Assembly (NCBI GenBank): GCA_050084985.1
Contig: JBITNC010000001.1
Coordinates: forward strand, 128,898,001-128,962,000
DNA length: 64,000 nt
Reading direction: 5' to 3'
Origin: Nageia nagi
Lineage: Eukaryota; Pinophyta
The position numbers were made by a program, and so were the translations under genes. Below the pieces are notes generated by a model. It was given only the letters and a program-made list of their open reading frames with translations, made no database searches and was not told the origin of the DNA. The stretch's first letter is position 1, and the number at the start of each line of letters is the position of its first letter. Of this stretch, positions 1-11,352 are shown in pieces.

Positions 1-68
1 TTAACTAAACCCGGGTTCCGGAGGTGATGACGTCGTCCGAGGGTGATGAAGATCCGGAACCAGTATAA
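1..68. other. GC-rich, CpG-rich edge fragment
   Basis: The first ~65 bases are clearly richer in G+C and CpG than the surrounding AT-rich DNA. On the plus strand one frame reads an acidic tail ending in GDEDPEPV and a TAA at 66-68. This could be the end of a last exon or of a mobile-element ORF entering from outside the window. No splice acceptor or family signature can be shown, so no function is given. Confidence 0.25.
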
Positions 69-1380
69 CATTCCGTAATTAGGAAGATAAAGCCAAAAAG
101 CCCGCACTGAACTAATAATAGTGTTTATTTTGAGTGTCTACACTTATAATGCTAAATTGTATTAAATATTGAAGTGCATGTAGACATTAAGTTGTTTGCA
201 ATACAAAGGCCTTAAAATTGTTATGTACAAGATCTAAAGTGCATAGATTATGGACCCTTTTTTTATATAAGACAATTAAAAATGAGTTTAATTTCCATAT
301 TGAAATTCCTAATTCAAACATGCAACTTGATTTTATGAAAGAATAACACCCTTTCCTATTATGCCCAAAATCTTGTGTACTATTAATTTATTTCAATTCT
401 TGGAATCATTGATATTTTTTAAATTTATGCATGTAAGTTCTGATGTAAAGAAATTTTATAAAGTTACTTGGTAAGATAATCTTCCTTCAAAGTTTGTTAT
501 ATCATAGGTGCTCAAGCATTCACTATATGTGTAGTTTTGGACAAAGGATTGAACCCTTGTACTGGGAAATATGATTTGTATATGCTAAAGTAGGCCTTCC
601 ATGACATTTGCATGTTGATGTAGTATGTTGCAAACTTAATCTCGAGCATGAATTACTAAACTATTGTTTACATTCTATGTTCTTATTTACATACATTTGT
701 CTTATTTTAACTCTTGTATTAACTATAGTATGCAAACACTTAATGATATTTAGTTCACCAGTAAATGTTTGAAGTAAAACTTCTATGATGTATATTTAAA
801 ATTGCATAGCTAAAGGTCTCTTCAAAAAGGCTTCTAACTAGTCATGTTTTCATGCTATCCAACTATACTTGTATAGCTAAAATGATTAGATTTCTATGCA
901 TATCAAATGATGATTATTGGATTTGAAGCTCATATGGAAAATATTTTTTATTTTTTTTTACTTTGATAATAATCTTCCATTACCTTTGGTTCATGTAATT
1001 TTTGTCTATACCTTTGATCTTTTTATCTCTAAAACCTAATAATGGTGTAGTAGTCTACAAATTCTTTTGCAAAATCTTAATTACTAAGTCTAACTCTTTA
1101 GTAAGGGGCACACTAAGCTAAATTATACAAATAAAAAGTGTTGAACAATAGCTACACCTAGGGTTTGTGGTATCATTTTAAATGATTTTTTTCTTATTAA
1201 CAAACTACAATGTGGTAAGACTCTCAAAGAGCATCACAATTGCAAATTCTTAGCTGATTCCACTTTACTTGATACTTCTTATGTAGTAGTTGTATAATAG
1301 TGCCTTAGACAACAAGGTTGCTATTTTTTTTCTTAATGAATATTTTTTGGATAATATTTTGGTGTTTCTTAAATGTAGAA
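69..1380. other. AT-rich intergenic DNA, no gene seen
   Basis: This stretch is low in G+C with homopolymer runs. I found no long open frame, protein motif or clear LTR boundary in it. Confidence 0.6.
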
Positions 1381-1395
1381 GTAGATTGCATTGTG

Positions 1396-1820
1396 TTTTG
1401 GTATAATTGTGGTGCAATTATGCCAAACTATACCTAAACCATTGAGTTTGTTGGTATAATCACATTGGGGTTTGGTATAATCGCACTACGACTATGTAAA
1501 ACTATATTCAAACCATTTAAATTTTGCTCAAGCATAATCACAAAAATTGATTTTATTGGTAGAATCGCATTATGGTTTGGTATAATCGTACTATGATTAT
1601 GCCAAACCATACTTCAACCATTGAGTTTGTTGGTAGAATCACATTGCAATTTGGTATAATCATAGTGCAATTATGCCAAACTATAGTGACTATTCAAAAT
1701 TGCCTTGCGATTATCTTGAAACATAATAAAATTCTAAAATGTGAACTCAATTTGTTAAAGTATGAAACTTCTAAAATGCCTTGCGATTATTCAAAATTGC
1801 CTTGCAATTATTCTACTATT
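1396..1820. repeat. Imperfect repeats of a TTTGGTATAATC hairpin motif
   Basis: The motif TTTGGTATAATC recurs several times, often followed within ~10 bases by its near reverse complement GATTATGCCAAA, so each unit can fold into a hairpin (for example around 1576-1606). Spacing between units is irregular, roughly 70-106 bases. The 101-codon open frame across it is a by-product of the repeats. A related array lies at 37.8-38.2 kb. Confidence 0.65.
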
Positions 1821-2459
1821 ATTATCAAATTTCATGACATATGCTTTGTCTCCATATTCTCCCAATCTATCTCCTAACGTGTCAATTATATAAAATAATC
1901 TTCATTGACCTTCAGCGTAAAAAATGCCCATTCCATGCAACTATGTAGATTGATGGGACAAGTACAAGAGTATCATACTTAAAAATAGAAAAATCTCTAA
2001 TATATGCAAACTTTTCAATATTTTGCAAGCATTAGGGAAGCAGAAAAAGGGGAGGCATCTCATCCAACTCTAATAGCAGCTTCATTTTTTTGAAACTTAT
2101 TTTCAAATCAAGTAAACCATTGGGGAAAATCTTTTTCAAATCCATTGTGTACATCTTTTTACAAGTTGCATGACTATTTTGGATTAATGTATCTAACACA
2201 CACCCATCAGGTACTTCTCAAGGGTATTCTAACAACTACTTACAAATAACATGTACAATACTACTACATGCATTGAAGACTCCAAGACTTTCATGACGTT
2301 GGTCTAAGCTACCCTTTAATATGAGTGTACTTAGACTAAATGCATTATCCTTGCTTATAATTTTTGCTCTTGTCCAACCCATAGATGTAGAATTTTGAGT
2401 CTCTTGAAGAACAAAAGAAAAAATGTCCAAACAAAGGAAACTAACTAAATAACCTCAAA

Positions 2460-3475
2460 ATTTAGCAAGAAATAATAACTAGGTTTACAAGATATTACTC
2501 CTCAACTAACTAAATTGCCTCAAAATTGCTAGAAGGATACTTTAAAACATCCTCTTCACCATAATAACTAGTGGCTACACAGGAGAAACAACTCATGCAT
2601 GTAAGGGAGAAAATAGTGTTTGATGTTACATTTTTTCTTTGTCAATAACAATACTTTAAAAATAACAATAAAATGGTATTTTTCATTCTCATTAGTTTGA
2701 GGAGGAAATGCATAACCATTAAAAAGAGCAAATTACCTCAAAATTGTTGGAAGAAGATTTTAAACAACCTCTTCAACTGAAACAACTCATTCCTAAAAGG
2801 GAGAATCAACTCGTGGCTACACAGGAGAAATAACTCATGCCTATAAGGGAGATAAATTGTTGGATTTTATATTGGGATTACTAAGGATTGAGATAAAGTT
2901 ATCAAAAAATAATGCTTAGGTTTACAATAAATTTATCCTCAACTAACTAAATTACCTTTAAAGTGCTAGAAGGACACTTTAAAACATCCCCTTCACTAGA
3001 ATAACTTGTGGTTGCATAGGAGAAATAACTCGTGCCTATAAGGGAGAAAATAGTGTTTGATGTTATATTTTTCTTGGTCAATAACAATACTTTAAAAATG
3101 ATAATAAAATGGTATTTTTTATTCTCATTAGTTTGAGGAGGAAATGCATAACTATTAAAAAGATAAAATTAACTCAAAATTATTGGAAGCAAATTTCAAA
3201 ACATCTTCTTCAACCAAAATAACTTATTCTTATAAGGGAGAATCAACTTGTGGCTACATAAGAGAAACAACTCATGCCTGCAAGGGAGATAAATTGCTAG
3301 ATTTTATATTGTGATTACTAAGGACTGAGAGAAATTTGTCAAAAAATAATCCTTAGATTTATAAGAAATTTATCCTCAACTAACTAAATTACCTCTAAAT
3401 TACTCGTAGGAGACTTTAAAACATCATTTTCAATAGAAACAACTTTTTCCTGCAAGGGAGAAAATAAATTTATCA
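2460..3475. repeat. ~435-bp higher-order tandem repeat, about 2.3 copies
   Basis: Three starts of the same sequence (around 2469, 2904 and 3341) give a period of about 435-437 bases. Each unit holds two related sub-blocks carrying 'ctcaactaactaaatt' or 'aattacctcaaaatt', 'ggctacacaggagaaa' and 'aactcatgcctataaggga'. The unit is therefore itself a diverged dimer. No coding frame is conserved between copies. Confidence 0.8.
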
Positions 3476-4079
3476 ATTTCAAGTATCTAATAGGCCATTT
3501 CAAGTATATTGCAAAATGTGATTATGGATATATTACATCTACAAGGCCATTTTGAAGACTTGCATTATTATCAATATCCATGATTACATCATCTTCATTA
3601 GAAACAACTCATGCCTACACAAGAGATTATCAAGATGAATATCAAAATATGCATAAAAGAATTTAAACTAAACTTGTATCAAATTCTTGATAATTAAAAG
3701 TTGTATCTATGCATACATGTGCCAAAAAACTACAAGACCATTTGACAAAGCTTCCTACAACTTCTCCTAGAGACTCTGCACCATTCGTAGGGTATGAGAG
3801 GCCAACATCATCTTCATAAGATTGGGTGAATTATAAAGAAACATTGTCCTTACCTATCCTTTGACAATGGCAAACAAAATTTAGATCAATGTTCTAAATA
3901 GTCTCCTTCCCAATTGTTTTTCCATCTATGTCTCGTAGGAGCACCTCTTTACCCACCTGCATAAGAGGTTTGTTTGTTTCCCCTTGTGCTTGCATGGAAG
4001 AAAACAAAATATGAATGAACTAAAACAACTTATATTTTCTATCTTTAAGTTGGAAAAAAATTCAAATAACATTTTATAC

Positions 4080-4625
4080 CTAGAATGCATAAGTGTTTTC
4101 TTTGACAACAGTATCCACAACAATGCATTGTGGTTCCTCTCTACATTTATCTTGAAGATGGGTGCCTTCTTCATCCAAGTTGATTAGTAGATATTGCCTT
4201 TTTATTGACATGTCTCTATTGTAATCGACTACACATTTTCTTATGTTCTCTTCACTATCATACTGCTGTATTAACTTTTCAACCATATCATCCTTACATT
4301 TGAAACATTATTCATATGAAGATACATGTTCCTCGCTACAAGCAATATTTTTCAAGAAGCTTCTATGATTTTTTAATTGCATTTTAAGGACATTATCAAT
4401 GTCATCCCTTTGCTTGAGATATTTTTCTTTCACATAAGAATTTGTTGATTGTTCTTTTATTAGATGATCAACATCAGGTAAATTCATACCCAAATGATGT
4501 GACCTTCTATGTGCATTCAAATGCTTTCATTTGGTAAACCCTTTACCCCCTATGGCATGACATATATTAGTAGTGCAATATAAGTGTAGCTTTCCACACT
4601 TTCTAAGCAACATACCATGTTCCAT
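4080..4625 (-). pseudogene. Unrecognised broken ORF with a C2H2 zinc-finger-like segment
   Basis: One minus-strand frame runs about 182 codons from an ATG at 4625 with two in-frame stops (near 4521 and 4308). Near its start are Cys-rich residues followed by GKGFTK, a stop, then KHLNAHRRSHH. This matches the second half of a C2H2 finger (aromatic, Leu, His, His spacing), although the expected second Cys of the finger is missing. A CFKC pair follows the second stop. Downstream residues are charged and I do not recognise the family. The reading is supported by the single shared frame and the finger-like spacing, but it could be chance. No promoter or splice sites can be assigned. Confidence 0.35.
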
Positions 4626-4640
4626 CAAGATACTTATGTA

Positions 4641-5339
4641 CAAATTATTGGTCTACATATAATAAGACAATAATATATCAGACCTATAGTCAATTTTTGG
4701 TTTTTCAAAATTAATTAAACAAGAAGAAACTCATATATACCTACCATAACAATTGATTCCCAAACTACCAAGTGAATATACCATGACAAAGAATGAAGGT
4801 GACATGATTTCTAGAAACATTAATAAAAAATATCATTTTTTAACAAAGAAACAACATATCAAAGATAAAAAAACAAACTAAAATATCATGGAAAATAAAT
4901 AATGACCATGGAATTCCAACAGTGTCAAAAGTATTTCAACAGTGTTCCAAATTTGACAACATTACCCAAAATCCATCAACGATGTCTAACATATCGTGTC
5001 CAACATGTGTTCTTATTTTCTTGTTACAAGCCAAATAATAGTTTGCATATTAAGGTCTTCATGGAACATGGCATGCTCATATCAAGGTCTTGATATTGTG
5101 GTCATCATGGGGGAAAATATTTTTCTAACTCAAGACACATGCGATGTAATGAATATGATAGGTTCATGATATACAACATGTTAGAAATTGCCTATATATT
5201 TTTTGAGTCCAAACCAAAGCCACTTGGGAAGCAATCCTAATAGAAATATGACTATAGGATAAGGGGATTTCGTGGAAGTAATATTTATTTTTTGTAGATC
5301 ATATACCATGGACATCATGGTGGGAATAGAGATTGTGAT
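4641..5339. other. Left flank of element A, no gene seen
   Basis: AT-rich sequence without recognisable coding content. The last five bases before the LTR, GTGAT (5335-5339), pair with ATGAT (35083-35087) beyond the far LTR as a 4-of-5 target-site duplication. Confidence 0.5.
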
Positions 5340-5840
5340 TGTTGGAATGTATAATTCATTATTGTAAAGGTTTGTATTAATCCTCTTTGTAAATTCACTA
5401 ATACTTAAGGGTATCATTATATACTTTAGGTATTTAAGTGAATATGATAATGTAACTTGTCCTACACTCCATGTCATGAGCATGCCCCTTGGATTAAAGG
5501 GAGTGCATGTCATGCCTTTGTACATTGGGTAAAAGGGTGATCCAAAGAGAGATTTTGGCCTATAAATAGAAGGCTCCCTCTTTGTGATCACACATCAATT
5601 GTGAAGTAAAGTTATACTAGAGGATAGTTTTTAGGAGTTGAGTTTAGAAAAGATTGTAAGAGTTCTTATTTGTGAATGAAGTGAGATCTAGTTAGTGGAT
5701 ATACTTTTAGTTGGAGGAACCACTTATATCTTGAGTTATCTTTGTGAGATTATCTTCTTAGAGTTATTTAGATGTGCTTTGTGAGCTTTGATGTGATCTT
5801 GAGAATATAAAGTTGTTTAGTTTATACTTCAATTCTCTCA
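5340..5840 (+). repeat. 5' LTR of element A
   Basis: A 501-bp terminal repeat starting TGTTGGAATG and ending CTCTCA. It matches 34583-35082 in the same orientation, and 10153-10642 and 30780-31275 (element B) in the opposite orientation. It is followed two bases later by the primer-binding site. Confidence 0.9.
5559..5572 (+). promoter_or_regulatory. TATA box in the LTR of A
   Basis: The sequence CCTATAAATAGAAGG matches a plant TATA box and sits at an LTR position suitable for transcription of the element. The same box is kept in the other LTRs of A and B (near 34805, 10410 reversed and 31045 reversed), which supports a promoter role. Confidence 0.65.
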
Positions 5841-5842
5841 TT

Positions 5843-5854
5843 TGGTATCATAGC
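5843..5854 (+). other. Primer-binding site of element A
   Basis: TGGTATCATAGC directly follows the 5' LTR. Plant copia elements typically carry TGGTATCAGAGC, complementary to the 3' end of initiator-Met tRNA. This copy differs at one base. Confidence 0.8.
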
Positions 5855-7004
5855 ACCTTGGAAGCTCCTCTTCACATCCTTGTTTGGACTCATCTTTAAT
5901 TTGGAGGTCTTCATTGTGAGTTAAAATCAAGAGAAGGTATAACCCCTCTCATTTTATTGGCTTATTTCACCAATGATATTAAATTATATGTTATGTGCTA
6001 GTTCATTTGCTTTGGGCAATTTTTATAGCAATTCAATGTAATTGTTATTTATACTAACAATTTCTATGTTAGTTGCAATTCTTATTGCAAAATTGCTTTA
6101 TATATATTTTGTTGTTATCCTTTTTTTTGCCTACCTTAATCCTCCTATTAAAAAATTATAGTTGTACTCAACAATTTTTTTTAATATTAACACAAAGGAA
6201 GGAAATTTTTTTCCCATGTACTAAAATTATTGTCAAAATAATTGTAAATGGTTCATTTATTCAAAAGATGAGTTTTTTTTAAGTCTATCCTTGTTTGATA
6301 CTAACAAAAAAAGGGCGAGGGGTAATGTACAATACTTCACATTTTTATTTACATTAAAAAAAGGAGGGTAAGTGTGCTTTTGCAAAAATTTATATGCATT
6401 ACTTATTACACTAGTATGCTATCTTTATATGTTTTTCAAAATTGGGGGGTGGTTCTTTGTTTTATTTATATTTTTTTTAAAAGAAAATGAAAAAAGGGGG
6501 TAAATGTGGTGATTGGCAACACAACTCTTGACTAATGGTAGTGGAGGTCCTATGGTGGCTAGTAGCATAGCTCTTGGCTGGTGGTGGTGGAGGTTTTCCT
6601 CCCAGCCTATGTTGGTCCTCCTCTCGACCTCAGTCCATTGGTTTTCACCCAAACTCTTGGCATCGATAGTTATCATGACCCTCCGCTTGCACTTACCCTT
6701 GCGACCAATGATCATGGCCCTCTATTCGTGCTCACCCTCATGGTCCACCTCTCATGATTATGCCCTCCACAGTTTCCTTGCAAGACCTACGCAACCTTCT
6801 TCTTAGCTTGTTGCTCCCTCTATTTCACCTTTTGTTTCCTCTTTACTTTGTTGTTTCCTTATTTCTCTTACATGCTTATTAACTCTTGGTTGATGCATTT
6901 CTTCCAAGGCATTTATTTTTTCTTCCTCCTTACAAGCAAGCCCTTTTTTTATCATGACATGTCTTAACTTGCCTTATGCATGGAGTATAGTGCAAAAGGT
7001 TCAT

Positions 7005-7115
7005 TAAATTTAATGACAAATTCAATGCACCTAGGTGATGTGTGGACTTTTATGACATATTAAATGCACCTAGGTTGAGTGTGGACTTTTTATGACATAT
7101 TAAATGCACCTAAAT
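7005..7115 (+). repeat. ~52-bp tandem repeat in the leader of A
   Basis: Two to three copies of a unit carrying 'ttaaatgcacctagg' and 'tgtggacttttatgacat' follow each other. Confidence 0.6.
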
Positions 7116-7544
7116 GTTTTACAAGTAATCATACTCCTTAGTTTAAATAATTTTTATATACTTATTAATAGTTGAAATTATTTTGACATGTTTTTTTTCT
7201 TAAATATTTTTTTAAGTGAACATAGTAATTTTTTGGCAAGTATTTTTTTTAGTGTCAAAGTTAAATTTTTTTTGACATTGATAGGCAATTCTTTGCAACT
7301 ACTTAAGTAGCTCTTTTAGTAGAAATATGTTTTATGAATGCTATCTTTAAGTTTGTTATACTTAAGTAAAAGGGGGAATTGTTTTGTATACTTAGAAGAT
7401 TTTGTTTTTAGCATGCAAATACTTTTAAAAGTTGAGCTAGTATGCTATCTTTAGGGATAAATCTTTAAGTAAAAAGGAGAAATTTGTATAAATTTTTTAC
7501 TTAAAATTTTATCTAGTTTACATATTAAATCTTTTTCTTTATCT

Positions 7545-7935
7545 ATATGATGCATGCTTATGCTTAGTACTTAAAATTTTAAGTTAAAATAATGCATGTT
7601 TATGCTTAGTACTTAAAATTTTAAGTTAATGATGCATGCTTAGGACTTAAATTTATGTTAATGCTTAGGACTTCAATTTTTTAAGTTAATAATGCATGCT
7701 TAGAGCTTAAATTTTTAAGTTAATGGTACATGTTTAGGACTTAAATTTTTAATTTAATGCTTAGGATATTAATTTTTTAAGTTAATAATGCATGCTTAGA
7801 GTTTAAATTTTTAATTTAATGGTACATGGTTAGGACTTAATTTAAATGCTTAGGACTTAATTTAAATGCTTAGGACATAGATTTTTTTAAGTCAATGATA
7901 CATGATTATTGCTTAAATTCTTAAGTTATGATGCA
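7545..7935 (+). repeat. Degenerate TTAAGTTAATGATGCATGCTTAGGAC-type array in the leader of A
   Basis: Units of about 30-40 bases containing AATGCATGCTTAG followed by ACTTAAATTTTTAAGT recur about ten times with drift. The leader of B holds the same array in reverse (21050-21310), so the array was part of the family before the two copies separated. Confidence 0.7.
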
Positions 7936-8811
7936 ATTTACTTCCTTATACAAGAATGGACTTGTGCAAAATTAGGAATGATGTAAAGATGTCCTTTAGG
8001 GGTTGGTAAACAAAACCCATTAGACACTTAGGTTTCAAAATTCGAATGGATTATGTTTTACTTATGCTTTTTTTTTCATGTTTTGCATTTTGCTTTATTT
8101 GCTTATGCAAATAATCGTAAATTGAAATAAGCAAACCCCTAAAATGAACACATCTGCATGAACATTTTGCAATATGACTTGTTTAGGGAGCTATGAGGTG
8201 AGGACAAGCAGATTGGAGCCTTTAAGCCTAACTATCCAAATGATGAAAATTTTGTGCTTATCAATGCCCCTAAGTCCTTTGTTGGTCTAAATATAACTCC
8301 AATAGATGGACAGACATGTGTGTAGTGATACCACATGTCTATATGTCCATTTAGGGATTATCCTAACAACCTAGCAGGATAACTTGAAACATAATCAAGA
8401 GTAATAATTTGGCTAATCCAATATACATCATAACCTTGGAAAATAGTAGGTACTTCTCCTTGTGAGAGTATAATACTACTTAAGGTGAACTAGTTGAGGA
8501 TTGGTAGTACCTAAGCTCCACCTTATGGGCATCTAGATGAAGGCCTAATTTTAGATAAGAAAATAAACCTCAATAATGTCATTCTTCATCTACAATTCTT
8601 GGTGATGAGAAAAGTATTTGGGTACATGAGATGTATGTTTGAGTTTTAAAACATTTGCACTTGTAATCAAATCAAGCATGTATCTATTGTTAAATTTAGC
8701 ATGTATCTATTGTTAAAATTAACATTTATTATTTACTTGGATTAAATATTAACATATAATATTTATTTTTGAACCATATGATTATTATTTATTCACATTC
8801 TTATGTAGCAA

Positions 8812-10100
8812 ATGGGAGACACCTTTTTACCTAAACACATTCTTGATGGTTCCAACTTTGGGATTTGAGAACTTCATATGAGAGCTGAGTTGCAAGCAAG
8901 AAAGCTTTGGAAAATAATGAATGAGAAACTTATTGCTCCTATAGATGAGAAGGCACTTGAGAGCTACAACATGAAGAATAAGTTGGCAATATCCATGATT
9001 TTTTATGTAGTTTTAGATGATGTGCTCCTATTGATCTCATCTTCAATTAAGTAAATCTACTTTGGTTCTAAATTCTCAAGAAGGTTTAATCTTCTTCAAA
9101 AGTTACTACAATCTCATTAAGGGAAAGATGAAAATGTGGCTATCTACTTGAACAAAATCACTGACCTTAGGACCCAACTTGTTACTTGTGGGTGCAATTG
9201 GATCAATGATGAGTTCATGGTTTTAATCATTTTCTAAAGCTTTTTTTCAAAATTTGGTAACTTTTTGATGGTAATTAAGACTAGGCTTGATGAATAAGAA
9301 GAAGCTTTCTCCTTTGAAAACCTTTCTAGGCTCCTTTTGAAGCTTGATAAAACTTTTAACAAAAAGATGTTGATTTCTTCTCTTAAGGATAATAATATTG
9401 CTTTAGGAGCAACCAAAACTCCTTTTAAGAAGAAGTTCAATTATCATAAGAAATCTTATCCTTATTCCTTTAGAAATTTTAAGAAAAGAGGCAATGGCAA
9501 CAACAGGAATAATAATAGCAACAATAGGAACAAGGACAACAACAACCACTTCAAGAAAAGAGATGGAAAAGGTAAAGTAAACAATCTAAATCCTAAGGCA
9601 AAGTTTGATGGTAATTGTAACTATTATAGGATTCAAGGTCACAAAGAAGTTGATTGCTACAAAAAGAAAAGAGAGGAAAAGAATAAAAGTAATGAAAATG
9701 TAAATAGCTTCAAAGAAAAGAAGAATATACAAGTTGGTTTTGTTACGACATTCTACTCCATGTCTTGCACTTTTTCGTCTAATTGGATTATCGACTTTGG
9801 TTGGACTAATCACTTATGCTTTGAAAAGGATAAGTTTGAGAACTTTCATAAGTATAGAAAAGATGCAATTGTGATAGGTGATAACTCTATTATTGAAGTC
9901 TAAGGAATTGAAAGTGTGTTGATCCACGATAAGGTTCTTAAAAATATTCTCTATGTTCCTAAGTTAAGGATAAACCTTATCTCTATGATCCAAATTACTA
10001 GAAAAGGGTACTCATTTGAGTTTGACTCTTAATCTTGGTGCATTAAGAAAGGACTTTCCATATTGGTTAAAAGGTCAGTGAAAGATGATCTCTATAATGG
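8812..10100 (+). pseudogene. Copia gag and protease start of element A
   Basis: The frame opens at ATG 8812 with MGDTFLPKHILDGSNF, the typical copia gag opening that describes the tRNA-binding capsid precursor. It parallels B's MGDSFLSKHILSGSNF. A stop follows at once (F/Y-I-stop) and others occur before a longer open stretch at 9337-9903. That stretch has a basic Asn-rich segment and a zinc knuckle in which the second Cys is Tyr (CNYYRIQGHKEVDC). Next comes the protease site, with DFG where D-S/T-G is expected. Coding identity ends at 10100, where the element turns into an inverted segment. Inactive. Confidence 0.8.
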
Positions 10101-10152
10101 TTAAGGTGCTTTAAATGTTAGTGCTAAAGATTACCTTTAGAACACACATTTA
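10101..10152 (-). other. Inverted piece of element A, left half
   Basis: These 52 bases match the protease-integrase spacer of the A/B family (compare 18791-18843) but in the orientation opposite to the rest of A. The plus-oriented A sequence stops at ...TCTATAATGG (10100). The continuation of the same inverted piece lies on the other side of element B at 31276-31314. Confidence 0.75.
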
Positions 10153-10642
10153 CTAACACTACCAATATAATTCCTAAACAACCAAGATCTCTTGAAAGCT
10201 AAAAATTACATCTAACTATCACATAAAGCAATCTCACAAAGATAACATAAGATGTAAGTGGTTCCTCTAACTAGGAGTACATCCACTAACTAGATCTCTC
10301 TTCTTAACAAATATGAACTCTTACAATCCTCCTACTCTTTTCTCCTAACCACTATCCTATAGCATAACTTTACTCCATAATTGATGTGTAATCACAAAGA
10401 GGGAGCCTTCTATTTATAGACCAAAATCTCTCTTTAGATCACCTTTTTATTCAAAATGTACAAAAGCATAACATGCACATCTTTTTACCCAAGGGGCATG
10501 TTCATGACATGGAGTGTAAGATAAATTACATTATCATATTTATTTAAATATTTAAGGTATAAAATAATACCCTTAATTATTAGTGAACTTACATATAAGA
10601 TTATTACATAACCTTTATAATAATGCATTATACATTCCAACA
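10153..10642 (-). repeat. 3' LTR of element B
   Basis: About 490 bp, read on the minus strand from TGTTGGAATG (10642). It matches 30780-31275 and the LTRs of A in reverse. The outer end lacks the TCCTTCA present in the other LTR of B. Confidence 0.85.
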
Positions 10643-11352
10643 CTCCCCCTTAATGCAATATTAGGATAGAGCAAATAAGAGAGAAGAAAGAGAGAAAGAA
10701 GAGAGTTCTCCTTCAAGAAGATACAATGGAGATGAAATTTTTTTACATATTTATGAAGAAATATCTAGTTTGATACTCACTACTTTGCCAAATATAATCA
10801 TTAACCATAATTGATTTCAATGTACATGAAGTAGTCATCTTGATGGAAGTCATGAAGAGTCTCCAAGAGGCTGCATACCTGAGGTAAGTAATCTGCAATC
10901 TCAAAGGAACTTGCAAGTTATAAATAGCTCAAATAATAAGATTAGTTAGATGCAATATATTCATCTCAACAAGGATATATGAATCACACAAATGCCATCA
11001 TGGACTAATCAATGGTGCATTATAAATCATCATAAAGATGCCATGCCAAAAAACTCATAATCACCTATTGTATATAAAACATGTGTTGATTATCATTACA
11101 AAATAGAGCATGTACATACAAGTTTCTCACATATGGATAATTGAATTGTATCAAAAAACACATAAGAGTTTCTCACATATAGATAACTGAACAGTGCTAG
11201 ATTGGCCAATCTTTTGCTTTAAAAATTTGTACAACAAGTTCCTCACATGGAGCAAACTTACCATAAAGGTGTACAACAAAATCAACACTATACAACATAA
11301 AATCCTCTTAAGGTTGAAGTTGTTATCACAAATATGAATTCAACACAAGAAT
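10643..11352 (-). other. Polypurine tract and 3' untranslated region of B
   Basis: On the minus strand ATTAAGGGGGAG (10643-10654) directly precedes the LTR, the expected plus-strand primer. The ~0.7 kb between it and the RNase H stop is non-coding and aligns with 33856-34570 of element A. Confidence 0.7.

Larger units (their letters stand above)
5855..8811 (+). other. Long untranslated leader of element A
   Basis: About 3 kb between the primer-binding site and gag with no credible ORF. Its two ends align with the leader of element B read in reverse (22.9 kb and 20.2-21.0 kb). The GC-richer centre (about 6490-6900) does not match the centre of B's leader (about 21720-22340), so this part differs between the two copies. 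It also contains two short tandem arrays annotated separately. Confidence 0.6.

Noticed and set aside
1572-1877. 101-codon plus-strand ORF as a gene
   Set aside because: It lies in hairpin repeats, has repeat-driven composition and no family motif.
5181-5591. 136-codon minus-strand ORF
   Set aside because: It spans the 5' LTR boundary of A and has a partial copy in the other LTR (34641-34835), so it is an LTR artefact.
6425-6806. Overlapping ~96-codon ORFs on both strands in the leader of A
   Set aside because: They shadow each other, have low-complexity residues (runs of Trp or Lys) and no counterpart in the leader of B.
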